Assembly (NCBI GenBank): GCA_035771175.1
Contig: CM069598.1
Span: forward strand, 20,126,438 to 20,190,437
DNA: 64,000 nt
Reading direction: 5' to 3'
Source: Paratinospora sagittata
Lineage: Eukaryota; Streptophyta; Magnoliopsida; Ranunculales; Menispermaceae
Shown: positions 21,754-33,612 of the stretch, in pieces
Numbering within the stretch: the stretch's first letter is position 1
Layout: each line of letters begins with the position of its first letter
Notes under the pieces: generated by a model
Database searches by the model: none
The model's input: only the letters and a program-made list of their open reading frames with translations
Told to the model about the DNA's origin: nothing
Position numbers and translations under genes: made by a program

Positions 21754-24407
21754 TGTAACGCCCGTACCTTAGGATGACTTCATTTTGACCTGTAGAGTAC
21801 CCTTATACATATGTGTATATGTATTTGATGCTCGACGCTTGTTGGTTCAAGTGTATTTGCATGCTTTTAAGTTTTTTAATGTGTGCGTAAAGTTTCAGAA
21901 TGATCGGAGACCCGTTAGACGGCGAAACATGTCAAAAACGGGGTTTTGGATCAGTGGAGCTCGCTCCATAGAGGAAGAAATTTTTGTCACTGATTACATC
22001 AATGTCATGATTTCCTAGATCCGTGGTCCGATTGAGCTGAAATTTTGTAAGATTATTCTTCTCTGATAGATCTTCATTATGAACGGTTTAGATCTTGATC
22101 GGAGTTGTCTTCTGTGAGATATAAGACTCCAAACACTGTTTCTCAGATTTACGAATTTTGTTGCCCTGTTTTGATCAAACGGTTGGATCTCGCAATCTCA
22201 CCGTTGGATTGAACTGAAAGTTTACCATAAGGTTGGTAACTGACATATACACATGTATACACATTTTGAATGGTTACGTTGGTTAGTCGTTTGCAATAAA
22301 TTGATTATCTAAGTGAAAGTAATTGTATCAAGAAAATCTATTTTTTGGCAGTTTTTCATATGGGCCCAAACTTGTCTATTTAGGCAACTAGCACCTAATT
22401 TTCAACTCATTTGCTCATTTTTCACTTAGAAAATAGGGAAAAGTGCTGGAGAAGATAAAAGGAGAGGGAAGCTATGGTTTTGGTGATATTTTCTCTAAAA
22501 TCCCTAAGGTTTGCATATTTTCCTGGTTTTCTTCCTACAATCTCTTTAGTTTTAGCATGTGAGTTGTATTTTGACCTAAGCAATGCCATGGGTTTTCAGT
22601 TGAGGGTGTTCTAGACCTAGGTTCCTTTGCATGTATGTTTTTATGAACCCTAGTGTTGAATGGAGGCCATTGATACCATTTTCCCCAATTTCTCATTTGG
22701 ATTTGGTGGAACCCTTTGTAAATAGACTTATACTTGGTTCATGGCCTTAAACTTTTCCAAATGGCTTGCATGTCATCTATGTTAGGCTTATGGACACTAA
22801 AAACTGATTCATGTATTTTGTTAGAGATTTCCATGGTGAAATTATAGGGTTTAGTACAAATGGCCCTTGCTTGGTTCATTGACCTAGGATTGAGAACAAG
22901 CCTTGCATGTCAACTATGTTGACCTAGTGGGCATTATTGATGAACCCATGATGTTGGATCAGTATTTTGCATGGCTGAACATAGTGACTTAGTGTAATTG
23001 TGGCCTAGACCATGTGATTTGGGAAATTTCAATGAATTGGGGATTTGCCCAAATTTGGAAATTTTGACTTAGACTTGGTCAATTGATGAAATTGACTTGG
23101 CAAATAATCTAATTAACCCTATTTATGATTGAATGCCTTGTATTATAGTGGTTGGATCAACCTATTGCATTCAATTGGGTTAAATTTGGGTTAATTTGGT
23201 ATTAAATGGTTGAATTGAGCAATAAGGGATTAGCTCATGGGTATGACCATTTTAGAATCTTAATTGGCTATGTAGTTGGGTTTAAACATGGTTGTTTGAC
23301 ACACTTTGGACTGATTTTCAGTATTGTGTAATCCATATCATTTGCAGGGATTTGTGAATGATCTTAGTAACCCAAATAGGCCAATTAGGGATTGAGATGC
23401 ATTGGGGTGATTTGTGGCATTCTAGTGCTTTCTTGTGGTTGGAATTGGATTGGCTAAGTCTAGCCAATCAAGTTGTGAGTGTTTCTTTACTTGTGATTTC
23501 TATATGTGGCATTGTAGTATAAATGGGTCTTTAAATGCTTATCTAATGTAGTATGCATGATTTAATGGTTCATGAAATGTATTTGAGCATAGTCAATTGG
23601 GAAAGCAATGTGAGTTAGATCTCCTAGCATGAGATTTTCTTTTAGGGAATTCCATTGAGGTTGGATGGTGATCCCCAGTTGTGGACCTTGCAAAGGGTTG
23701 TATGGCTTGTGTAGATAAGATCACCTAGACATAATATATGTCTTGGTGGGGTGATCTTATTAGCTACACGACCCCAGAAATCCTATTAGATTACGGGTAA
23801 GGGGTCGATCGGGCAAGGGGTGTCGCGTACTCCGGCTTTTGAATTAACACTTACTCAAGAGGTGTCTAGGATTGCATGTGCATGTTTATAAAATGATATG
23901 CATTGTCTTGGTTATGACATGATGCATTATATTTGGCATGTATGTAATCTTGTGTATCACCATGCTATTTAAACTATTTTTAATGATCTTGCAATGTTTT
24001 ATTTAAATGCATATATATGTTGCCACTTGTAGAGGACATTCTCTGAGCTTGTTGTAGCTCACTCCTCATCCTTATCTTTTCAGGATCGAATAGGAAAGGG
24101 AAAGGGAAAGCTTAGTTGCAGAGTGTTTCACGTACCTTTGTGATGTAGGTGTTAGTATGTTTATTTGTATTTTGATAAATTGTACTAAATAACACCTAAT
24201 GTTTATACTTAACATTTAGATGCATTTGTATTTGTGGTTAGGTATAACACCTAATGTATTATATTGATGATCTTATTTATGTCCATGTGTTTGATGTTGT
24301 TTTTGTGGTATGTGGTTAAAAGGCTTATCAAGACGCAGTGTCTATCGATGGAGGATATACCCGAGGTTCCATGCCGGTCATGATGTCACAGATAGTGGGT
24401 CGTGACA
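21754..24407 (+). mobile_element. C1: long solo LTR inserted in GyB protease
   Basis: It starts TGTAACGCCCGTACCTTA and ends GTGGGTCGTGACA (2654 bp). It is flanked by a perfect duplication TGTCC (21749-21753 and 24408-24412). No coding frame is present. Near the 3' end it has a TGAGC-loop-GCTCA hairpin (24044-24061) followed by TTTTCAGGATCG. A GGAGCTCGCTCC word is at about 21956. The second copy, C2, is at 56478-58932. The LTR design fits a gypsy element whose internal part is not in this window. Confidence 0.92.
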
Positions 24408-24886
24408 TGTCCTGACATTCTAAGTTATCTCAAACATTTCTCCATAATGTCAGTACCAGGGCCTATAGGTGTGGAGACATGAAAAATGGTATTGGAGGGT
24501 TCCGGTTGCAACCCTAAGTGTTTTACCAATGCAGATGCTATGAATGAATGCGTAGAGCCTGAATCAAACAACACATGTACCATGGTATTAATCAAAATAA
24601 ATGTACCTTCCACCACATTGTTATCAAGGAGAGGTTGTTGAGAAAAGGTTGTCGGTCGTTTTCCCTTATTCTTCCTCTACTCCTAATCGATCTTCTCTTG
24701 CTCGTAATTCATCGCCATATTTGCGAGCTGTCTAAAATTTTTCAGCTCAAAGAAGGATATGGCTTGTCTGATATCTGGACAAAGGCCATTAAAGAACTTC
24801 TTGGCTTTGTCCCGCTCTGTGGAGATGGTGGTAAGGGAGAAGACTGACAACTCAGTGAATTTAGCAAAATACTCACGAACTATCAT
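24408..24886 (-). pseudogene. gag: GyB gag remnant fused to protease
   Basis: The minus frame 24886-24683 gives MIVREYFAKFTELSVFSL and onward to NYEQEKID, matching the C-terminal part of GyA1 capsid. Directly after it the text jumps to NNVVEGTF and the protease active site FDSGSTHSFI (24616-24425). The nucleocapsid with its CCHC knuckle (about 0.4 kb in GyA1) is deleted. The breakpoints in GyA1 both lie at CAACA-type words, so short direct repeats may have mediated it. The N-terminal two thirds of capsid are also absent. Confidence 0.8.
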
Positions 24887-25359
24887 ACTGCCCTAAACAT
24901 CGCATTCTGGCCAAGGTACAAATCAAAATTGGAATAGTTCATACAATATAAGTATAGTTTTCAAACCTTTTTCTCAAATGTTTTCTTTTTTTTGTTGGGT
25001 TTCGTTGAATATACTTACTTCTTTTTTTTTTTGAAAATTCATACGAGTAAATGCCATAATCTAAACGTTCTATCGCGCTCCTATGCATTCCATCTCGTTG
25101 TCTCGATTATCGTCGATTATCTTCCAAGTTCTCATGTCCCCTTCCATGTGAATTTGGTGATAAGGGACGTAACCAAGTCAAGTCGAATGGATGCGGTCTC
25201 TACAAACAAGGTCGTGGATTTCCTTACTACCAAAATTTTGTTCATTATCCTCCAATTTTGTTGTGTAACATACCACGCCAAAGTTAGTGATAGAGAAGAA
25301 AATTAAAGTTGTACGTTTGCCCACCAAACATGATCTTTAAACAAAATTATTATTTTGGG
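24887..25359 (-). other. GyB spacer between ORF X and gag
   Basis: Non-coding. It matches parts of the GyA1 spacer at 8917-9650, including the GGTGGGCAAAC block and the GGTATG-type words. The capsid N-terminal region that should follow is deleted. The short plus-strand frames here have no support. Confidence 0.55.
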
Positions 25360-26867
25360 CTTACTTTACATTGCCAGTACCCCTAACCTGATCTTGACTT
25401 CCCCTTCTCCGGCTTCTTTGACTATTTACAGACCGATCTGAGCGTCGCGAAACACTTTGCTCAAATATGAAGTCCTGTATTATTTGGTTCATATTACGAA
25501 GTCGCTTGTCGACCTTCTCCTAATATGCTTGCATTGATGTGTTCATGAATGCGGCATTTGTCATCATAATGGTCTCAAATTGATTTGCGGGCTGATATGC
25601 CATGTTACCCATTGTCGAAAGACTGATAGAAGGGAACGCAGGAACTTGTTGGTGAGTTGACACTTGGCCCATTTGTGGCGGGTAGTTCCAAGCTGGTTAA
25701 CTCACTGGAAAAGGACATGTCGGGGTAGGTTGGCCCATCATCGGAGAGTAATAGTTTTGTTGAGCCAAGGGGCTCACCCGTGGGGGATTCTCCGGGGTTT
25801 GGTGATGAGGGACCTCCTAAGCTTGTTCAACAAGGTGGGCGTTGTCTCGAAAAAGGGTATTTATTATGTCATCGGTGCTTGGCCACTCCTCATGCCTTTC
25901 ATATCACCCACCCAATCCGTTTCTTGTTCCGGAGCTTCGCTACTTCTTCGTGCCAGGTTGTTGTTAAGGAACCCCAGTTGGTCCTCTTCGTTCTGGGTTA
26001 CCTTAGCGAGTTAGTTGAGGTCTAAGTCCAAGCCTCCTTATACTCAGTTCACTGTCTCTCATAGAGGAAGATGTTCTTTTTATTTTATCATCCTTCACAC
26101 CATCCCTAAACATTCTGGTGTAAGATGCAACTCCTACGGGCAGCATAAGAGGTATAAAATGCTCATCAACAGTGTCGATGCCCTCCTTCCGTAGAAACAT
26201 CATAATGAGGGCACCATACCCGTAGTATTCCGTGCCACTTTGCATGATCTTACACATTTGTATCAGGATGATGTAGGGGAAGGAGACGTTGATTTCCTCG
26301 TCTAAACAATAGAGGATTAAGAGTTGGGCCTGTTTCATACAGTCTTTACTTACATTTTCAGTAAGATGTTGTATTTAACAATCCCACCCAAGCCAGCGAG
26401 CTCTTTCTGCAGGTTCTTGTTTGGCATATGTGCGTACTTCTTATCTGAGCCATGGTTTTGTTGATATGCAAGGGCTCTGAGCAAATCCCTGGGTGTCCCT
26501 ACGATTTCTTCCACAACTCTGGGGTTGTGTGGGTTGATGCATCTTATTCCCACGAAAATGTTCATTACTTGGGATATTAGGTCGGTGTGTACCAGGATCG
26601 TTTGTTAGTGGAAGGTGGTACGGAGGGTGGGTCAGATTCCTCTTGGGTGCAGTCCTGCATATACCATATTGTCATAAAATTCCTTGACTACCTTACAATT
26701 GATAAGGCCTTTATGACCACTATGTCGAACCATCCACTATCATGGAGCTTCTGGAGCATGTAGTCCAGGAGTGGGTCCTCCATTTCTATTGTTCTCATTG
26801 TGATAACCTTCTAGGGCTTCTCGACTTGTGTGACACTGTTAGAGGGAATGTTTTCGCTTGACGACAT
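25360..26867 (-). pseudogene. ORF X of GyB
   Basis: The reading starts at ATG 26867 (MSSSENIPSNSV...), with VITMRTIE matching VMTMRSIE in GyA1. The best preserved pieces are 26565-26350 (RALAYQQN, KYAHMPNKNLQKELAG) and 26338-26003 (KQAQLLILYCLDEEINVSFPY, GYGALIMMFLRKEGIDTVDE). These align one to one with GyA1 ORF X. The Pro/Gln-rich tail and basic Ser/Arg end follow to about 25386. At least one stop and several frameshifts break it. It lies directly downstream of the 5' LTR and leader, the same place as in GyA1. Confidence 0.75.
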
Positions 26868-27076
26868 ATTTTTTGCAGAGAAAATTTTTTAACTGGCAAA
26901 ACAAGAAGCTGATTAAATACAATTGGAGTATCTAGTGTTTTCCGATGATTTCCTAAATTTCTGGTTTTCCACCTTTCTATCTACCCTTGAGTTAATGTTT
27001 AAATTTCTTATAGCTTTTGTGACCAATTAGGTGACTCTATAGAACACTAGGTCTGGACGAGCCATGAACCGTGCGT

Positions 27077-27088
27077 GCTTTGATACCA
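27077..27088 (-). other. GyB primer-binding site
   Basis: The minus strand reads TGGTATCAAAGC, one base off the usual TGGTATCAGAGC complement of initiator Met tRNA. It is 7 bases inside the LTR edge. Confidence 0.85.
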
Positions 27089-27095
27089 TTTTCAC

Positions 27096-28588
27096 CTTCA
27101 CACCCCACCAAGTTCACGTCTAGACCGACAAAACTCACACAAACGGAATGCAAGCAGTTACAACAGAATACAGAATGCGCAGGAACACAGTGTAGCAAAA
27201 ATTCTTTTAATTTTTTATATAGAAGTTGAGTACAAAAGCTGGCATCATGAAGACTGCCACTTACGGGAACACATTCCCAAATCATCCTAACTAATACAAC
27301 AATTAGTTAAGGTATACACAAAACTAGGGCCCATCCAACCCTCGTCCGGACCGCCTCAAGCTCCTGTAAATGGTAACAACTGAATGAGCCATCGCCAAAT
27401 GGGAAAGGTAAATATTTTGTGGATTATGTCAATTTATAACGAGCTCATCATAATCATAATCATAAGATAAACAATACAATCATCATCAATCATATAAATG
27501 CATGAATGGGTAGACACGTAAAACACCGTCACGAGGAAGTTCATGGCCTGATACTATCCTGGGTTCACGTACAATGTCCTTCTCTTGGTGTTCAACCTCG
27601 ATTCTCATTGTACTTCCTTTGCCAGGGAATATATGTAACTCGGTCCGTACATGTCCTTCCAGTGGGCATATACCGCATGAGGTTAGCTAAGTCAAGGCAT
27701 TTCGCGCCAATAATTAATTGGGGCGAGTACTTCTCACGTCCCTAAGTGGTTACGTGACTACCGGTATGCTATGCATGTGCATATAGACATGTATGTATAT
27801 CTGGGTAGTCTCTATCCTTGACCATTGTATTCCTTCATCACGCCTACTGCACATGTGCGGCAGCTCTTGAGTCCAAAGGACAAGCATGTGGACCTTATAT
27901 ATTTTAGGCTAGCTTTCAATAGAATTAGTTAAACCAGTCCGCAGGCTGAGAGGTGGGTCACAATGGACACATTTAAATAGCAAGTCTTTAAGAGCAGCAC
28001 CGCTGCTTCCCGTTCACAATTCAATGGTACAAGGGACAAGACTTAGTCTGACTAACAGAATCAATTGCTAATCTAGTAGTATGATGATATATAGTCCAAA
28101 TGTCAAGGTACAATATGACAGAATCTCAACATTGAAATAATGTATGTATATCAAGTAACATGATATATGTATGAATTGACATTATGCATGTATATCAAAT
28201 AACATGATACATGCATGAAAACTTTATAAAAAGGAATAATACACGCAAACCTAAGTTTCACTTCCCACCTTCAGATCTGCAACTCCAGTAGCTCTACATT
28301 GCACAAGAGAGAGAGAGTCTCTAAATAAGAGTCAAGAGAAATAGAGAGAGAGAGAGAGAGAGAAAAAAAAAATTCTCAAAAAGAGGGGGAGAGCACCTTA
28401 TGGGGAGAGAGAGTTGAGAGGAAAGGGATGGTGAGAAAAATGAGGGGGAAGGGACCCATTTTCATAGGGGTCCCAAATATGGGAGAGCCCTTAGGGCTCC
28501 CTTTTGAGGGCGCCCTTTTGAGGTCGCCCCCATGAGGGCGCCCTTATATATATATATATGTATTGTTGGTGCAATCCAAGGTACTACA
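27096..28588 (-). repeat. GyB 5' LTR
   Basis: 1493 bp. On the minus strand it begins TGTAGTACCTTGGATTGCACC. The inner end is degenerate (GGTGTGAAG instead of GGTGTGACA). It contains a GA-rich tract (28305-28375), GGGCGCCC-type palindromes (28490-28545) and a (TA)n tract. The outer flank ATTGA is at 28589-28593. Confidence 0.92.
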
Positions 28589-28665
28589 ATTGAAGCAACA
28601 ATGGTATTAATTGGAATGGAATTTAGAATCAGCTAAAGAATTTTGAGTATTTTGGGTTAAATTGT

Positions 28666-28956
28666 TGATAGTGCAGTGCCGAGAGAGAAGAGAGAGGAGA
28701 TGGAGAAATCAAGAAGAAATCAATAATTTCATAATGAATAAATATAATGATGTTTTTCTCAATTACATCCTAGTATATTTATAAACTAATAGGACTCATG
28801 AACTGACACTAATTAGGAGTCCTAAACATACTCAAATTCTAACCAAAATCCTAAACAAAATATAATTCTAAAATTAAATAACAATCCAAATAGAAATAAA
28901 ATAAAATAATAAAATTCTAATTAGACTTTGACACTACTCAAGTATATCTTGCATCA
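28666..28956 (-). repeat. Element E 3' LTR
   Basis: 291 bp, TGATAGTGC...TTGCATCA on the plus strand. It matches 37116-37395. The sequence next to it inside the element is not clearly polypurine. Confidence 0.85.
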
Positions 28957-29381
28957 ACTATCCTTGGCTTGAAGAACTCGGCTCCGACGAGTTACAATCA
29001 TGGAACTTCTCCAAAAATATCAATCAACACATCTTCAAACTACGCAGGAGGATGCACAATAGACAAAATACATGGAACCGACACAGACAAAACAAAGAAA
29101 CTGATGTATGAACACTAACTGGTACAAAAGGCGCAAAATTCCTCGATAACGTAATATATTCTCCTCTTTGAAAACTAAACTAATATTCATATTAGTAGAT
29201 AAATAAAGTAAAACGCATAAGGTCCAATGCTTTGAAGACTACAAAATGGGCCTGAGACACGAAGATAACATATATAATGATCAAAAGTAATTCCAATCGT
29301 ACTCCAAATATTAGCATGTAACTTGAGAGAGCACGAGAAAAAGGACTTGACAGAAGTAGAATGATGACCATCAAGAGGCAA

Positions 29382-32300
29382 TGTTTAACAACCCTCAATT
29401 TCATAAAATGAGACCCCAAACTTTTAATGTGATTAGAAGTGCGTGTTGTATGTTTTGTGATGTTTGATGTGTGTTTAGTAGTGTAAATTTGATTGGGAGA
29501 CCAATTGGGGGAAGAAATAGGTGAAAAAGTTAGAAAAAAAAGGGTAAAATAGGCTTAGGAGCATGCTCTCAAGAGGGGAGGACTGTGCTCCTTCGTGCTG
29601 GTAACAAGATAGATTTCTGGGCAAGGGAGATGCACGCTCCTTAAAGGGAAAAGCATGCTTCTCGCGTTAAAATCTAGTTTTTTAATAAAATTCGGTGGGG
29701 CAGTGTGTGCGAAATAAAACACTTAAACCCACTTTTATTTGCTCATTTCAACAAGAATGAAAGGGGAGAGAGGGGAAAAGAGAAAAAAGGGTTCCGGAGT
29801 GAATCTTCACCTAATCGACGCCAAGGTGAGTAATTTCTCCATTTTTTCTCCATGAAATTGCTATTTAAAGCAAAAGGAACCTTTCTAATCATATAGATTT
29901 CGTAATAATGATGATTTGGGTGATTTCCAACTTAGGATTTTGATGTTCTTTGTCGGAAAATGTTTGGAAATGGTAGGATTGGTGATGCGGTAAATTTAGG
30001 TTCGCAAGTGTGCGGATATCAAGTTATAATACCTATGGTGAGTGGGTTATCGTATCCATAGGGAAGGTGATTTTACTAATCCTAATGCCCAATTCTACAA
30101 TGCTTTTGATATTATCTAGGTGATCAAAGTGGAGTGAATTAATGGATAAAATGCAAATTAAACAAAATCTAAGAAAACAATGCAAATTAAATGGAAATTG
30201 AAGATAAATCAATAGATTAATAGTTCTAGAGTTTAGATCTCACTATGTTGTCTCTCATGATTTCTAATAATTGTGTTAATGAATTAATTTATGGAATTTA
30301 TAAATCTTGAATCCTTTTTCATTCAAACCCCTCTTCTGAGTGACAACTTGAATATCTACTCTCAATCTATCGATTCCTTCTCCCGAGTGACAAACCTTTA
30401 AATCAAGAATGCCTTAGGTTCTATGATTCATTTTAATGAATTTTAGAGGGTTTTGTAGGTCTCCCGACTCGATACTCTACCCTAGGTTACAATTCTCTTA
30501 CTCTAATTAGATAACACCTCTCTCAAGTGTAAGAAACCAAATCTAAGTTCATTCAAAGAGTGATCAATAATTTGAAAGCATTAAGCATGAAGAATCATAA
30601 ATAAACCCAAAAGATTGCTCAAAAATACATAAACAATGACTCAAACACAAGATCCAACAAAGTTAAATCAAAACTCTAGATTGTCTATTTAGTTCATAAA
30701 CCAATCCATTGATACAAGATAGAAAATATGAAGAACAAGGAAATGAAACATTGCAAGAAATTAAGAAATAGAAATTAAAAGATGAAAACCCCCTTGAAGA
30801 TTTTCTTTTTCTTCCTCTTGCAAAACCTACAACTCTTCCAAACTTTTTCCTCTTCTTTCTTGCTTCCCTTTCTCTCCTCCCTTTTTCAAACCCTATCCTT
30901 CCTCTCTTTTTCCTTTTATTGTGACACCAAATCCTCTTATATGATAGCCCTTTAAGTCTATAATAAGTAGAAAAAAACCGCATCCAATTCTAAGTTGTAT
31001 AACCAAAGATATCGCAAAACTACAAACGTTGCGCAAAAGCAAATTCCATAATGGCCCCGCGCCGCCAGGGAGTGGTGTCTTAGACCGTGAAATGCACTAT
31101 TTTGTGCATTTTCTTCATGTTTTTGCATTTTTCTCTACAGGACTTGTTTTGCAATGCCTTGGGACTTTTTCTCCATCTTTTATGCCTCATTTCATCCCTT
31201 TAAAGATTTTTATTCTCCTACAAAACAAAACACAAAAACACAAGTAAGTGATCTAAATTAATCAAGTATTAAAAGTCTAAATGCAAATATGTATTAACAT
31301 GCAAAATGTGAGATTATCAATATGAAAATGCAACTAATGATTTAAGGAAAAATTCCTAAAAATTATGATTATTTACCTAAACTAATCTAATGCATGCAAT
31401 TCATGAAAACACCTAAAACTAACATCTAAAACACAACAAAACACCTAAATGAACCTAAAACAACTAAATGAACTAATAATGCAAAAACACCTAAAAACTA
31501 ACTAAATGCACCTAAAAATATCACAAATTTACATGCAAAACACTAACCAAAACTCAACTTATCAATTGTCATTCCCTAACCTAAATCACAAAGAAACCAT
31601 GAATTTCTAGAGTTTACACTTCAATTTCGTGGTTGAGATGTTGAATTACCTAAATTGAAGTGTATAACTACCTAGAAATTGGGGAAATGAAGTTGGGAAC
31701 ATGTAGAATTAGCTTAATTGATGATTTCTAGTGTTTCTAACATGGTATGGTTTGTAATTAAGTTTAGATGTGAAATTGGAAAATTTTCTATGGTAGAAAT
31801 GGTGGAATATTGGGGATTTTTGTGTGTAAATGTAATAAGTTGGTTATGAGAATAGAAAGAGATGTTGAGTAATAGTATTAATGTGAAAATTGTGATATGT
31901 GCACGTTTGAATAGAGGTGTGGAGTGAATTAATAGTGTGAAAAGTATTCTGGCACTTTGGTTGTGAGTAGAATCTCAATCTTGTTATTCATTTATATCAT
32001 CTTATATATATTGATTGCTTGAACATGAATGTTTTATTAAGAATTTCATGGTGTGCATATGATGAAGAAAACCCTTTGTTGATTTTTAGTGGTTTATAGT
32101 GGAAAAGTAGATCTTGGATATACCGAGTAGGATGTGAATTCCCTACAAGGAAATAATCACTTATTCCAGTAAACTTACTAAATGTGAATTAAAGATGGGT
32201 TTTTAGCATGTTTGTCTATTGGTTGAATTTGAGTCATCATTTAGTGTTCCACTGCGGAGTCTTTCTATGATCAATATTGAATCGATGCCTTGGGGGAGAT

Positions 32301-33102
32301 CAGGCTAGACTTGTAACAAAGTCATGGATAACTTACGTTGGATCATTAAATGGGCTTTAAATTCATTGCCACTGACAGAGTATCAAATTGAATTAGTAAA
32401 ACACATGTGACCTCAAGTTGAGAAATCAATTTGAAAGTGTCGTACCATTGGTTGTATGAGTATTATGACCTTGGTATACTGGTTACAATATGTGGAGTAA
32501 AGGTGGATAAGGGGCATGAATTTTAAAATGCATTGATTATATGTTGTTGAATTATGATGTTTACATGTGATATTACATTTGCTTCTTACATGTCCTTGAA
32601 CATGCATACATGGATGTTTAGATGAATGAGTGATGGTATGATTGAATTCTATTTCACTGGGCATCGTTGGCTCACCCCATTCCCATCTTTCAGGTCCTTC
32701 TGTTGCAGATAAAGGCAAGGGAATAACTTTTCAGTGAGAGTGTGCCTTGCCAGAAGAAACAAAAGAATTTTTTTATGTAGGTTTGGTAGTAGTATACATG
32801 TATTGTTATTTTGATTTTATAAATACATGTATTTAAGACTCCACACGTATAACTGAATAGATGGATGTATTGAATAGTCAAATACTGTTAGATGATAACA
32901 GGGTTGGATTTTAATAGAGTGACTGATGATTTATTAGATGGATTATCAGGTATTTGGTTTGTGTGAGATGTCCAATTTTATAAGGGAGACTCTGTCGGAG
33001 TCTCGGTTGAGGCTTAACAGGGATCTAATGGTTCTATGAGTAATAGGATGGTTAGATTCTTGTGTCCGTCAGGATGCCAAAGGATTGTGAAGGGTCCTGA
33101 CA
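29382..33102 (+). mobile_element. D: solo LTR (gypsy type) carrying an H solo LTR
   Basis: It starts about TGTTTAACAACCCTC and ends GGGTCCTGACA. CAATG occurs at 29379-29383 and at 33103-33107. It is the likely target duplication but overlaps the apparent TG start, so the left edge is uncertain by two bases. Without H2 it is about 2.1 kb. No coding is present. Features: GAGCATGCTC/GCACGCTCC palindromic words (29575-29665), a TGGGC-loop-GCTCA hairpin (32658-32675) and TTTCAGG (32688-32694). The general layout resembles C, but the sequence differs. Confidence 0.75.
29983..31564 (-). mobile_element. H2: solo LTR inserted in D
   Basis: On the minus strand it begins TGATAAGTTGAG and ends ACCGCATCA. 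The flanks ATTGG (29978-29982) and ATTGT (31565-31569) differ by one base. Its 3' end shares the block TTATAACTTGATA plus a CGCA-rich end with H1. Its 5' part has many TTTTAGGTG-like words that also occur in H1. It has no coding capacity. Confidence 0.78.
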
Positions 33103-33303
33103 CAATGACATTAAATCATCATCAAAAAGTGGTTGAATATCTCCTGAGAGCACAAACTCACTCTCAGGTGAGTGCAGAGAAAAACATGGTTCGGGGATAA
33201 TATTGTGAATATGAGCTTGGGGTTCCACAGAAAAGGACGATTGAAATAGAACATAGGATTCTAAAAGGGTGGGTAATAAAATTGGAGTAGGATGTGAGGA
33301 TTC

Positions 33304-33612
33304 TTATGGGACTTGATTTTGAGGAAGAATTGGAACCTGATTAGTACTATGACACTGGCTACCATTATAAAGTGTAACAGGATTAGCTCCAGCTTCATAC
33401 ATTAGTTGTATCCCAAACATAGAAGCCAACTGAGACACTGTCTTTTTTAGTTCAGCAAGTTCAACATGTAATTCTTCGTTAGATTGTTTTTGTGCTAAAA
33501 CTTGATCTTTGAGGTAATGAACATCAACTTGAAGGGAGTTTTGGGAATTCAACATAGAACAAGTAATTAACATGATTAAAAGATTGGGATACTTTTTTGG
33601 GCAATTAAGCAA
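33304..33612 (-). CDS. Coiled-coil-like ORF inside element E
   Basis: A 102-residue frame lies in the middle of E on the coding strand of the element. The central part (KDQVLAQKQSNEELHVEL, then AELKKTVSQLASMF) has a heptad-like hydrophobic pattern suggesting a coiled coil. The rest is Asn/Gln/Pro-rich. There is no zinc knuckle, protease or polymerase motif. It could be a gag-like remnant or the C-terminal part of a plant transposase of the En/Spm-associated type; I cannot choose. The frame is probably truncated upstream by the F insertion. Confidence 0.35.
   Translation of the reverse strand: MLNCPKKYPNLLIMLITCSMLNSQNSLQVDVHYLKDQVLAQKQSNEELHVELAELKKTVSQLASMFGIQLMYEAGANPVTLYNGSQCHSTNQVPILPQNQVP

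Larger units (their letters stand above)
2546..28588 (-). mobile_element. GyB: gypsy LTR retrotransposon, host of the nested stack
   Basis: Outer LTR ends are at 2546 and 28588. The 5 bases outside each end are identical: ATTGA at 2541-2545 and at 28589-28593. Read on the minus strand the order is 5' LTR (28588-27096), Met-type PBS (27088-27077), ORF X, a gag remnant, protease, RT-RNaseH, integrase, chromodomain tail, ORF Y, polypurine tract (AAGGAGGTCGAG, ending at 5414) and 3' LTR (5413-2546). Four later insertions are nested inside: H1, GyA1, a GyA solo LTR and C1. Without them the element is about 10 kb. GyB is the same lineage as GyA but clearly diverged. Its gag lacks most of its domains, so this copy could not move on its own. 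Confidence 0.93.
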
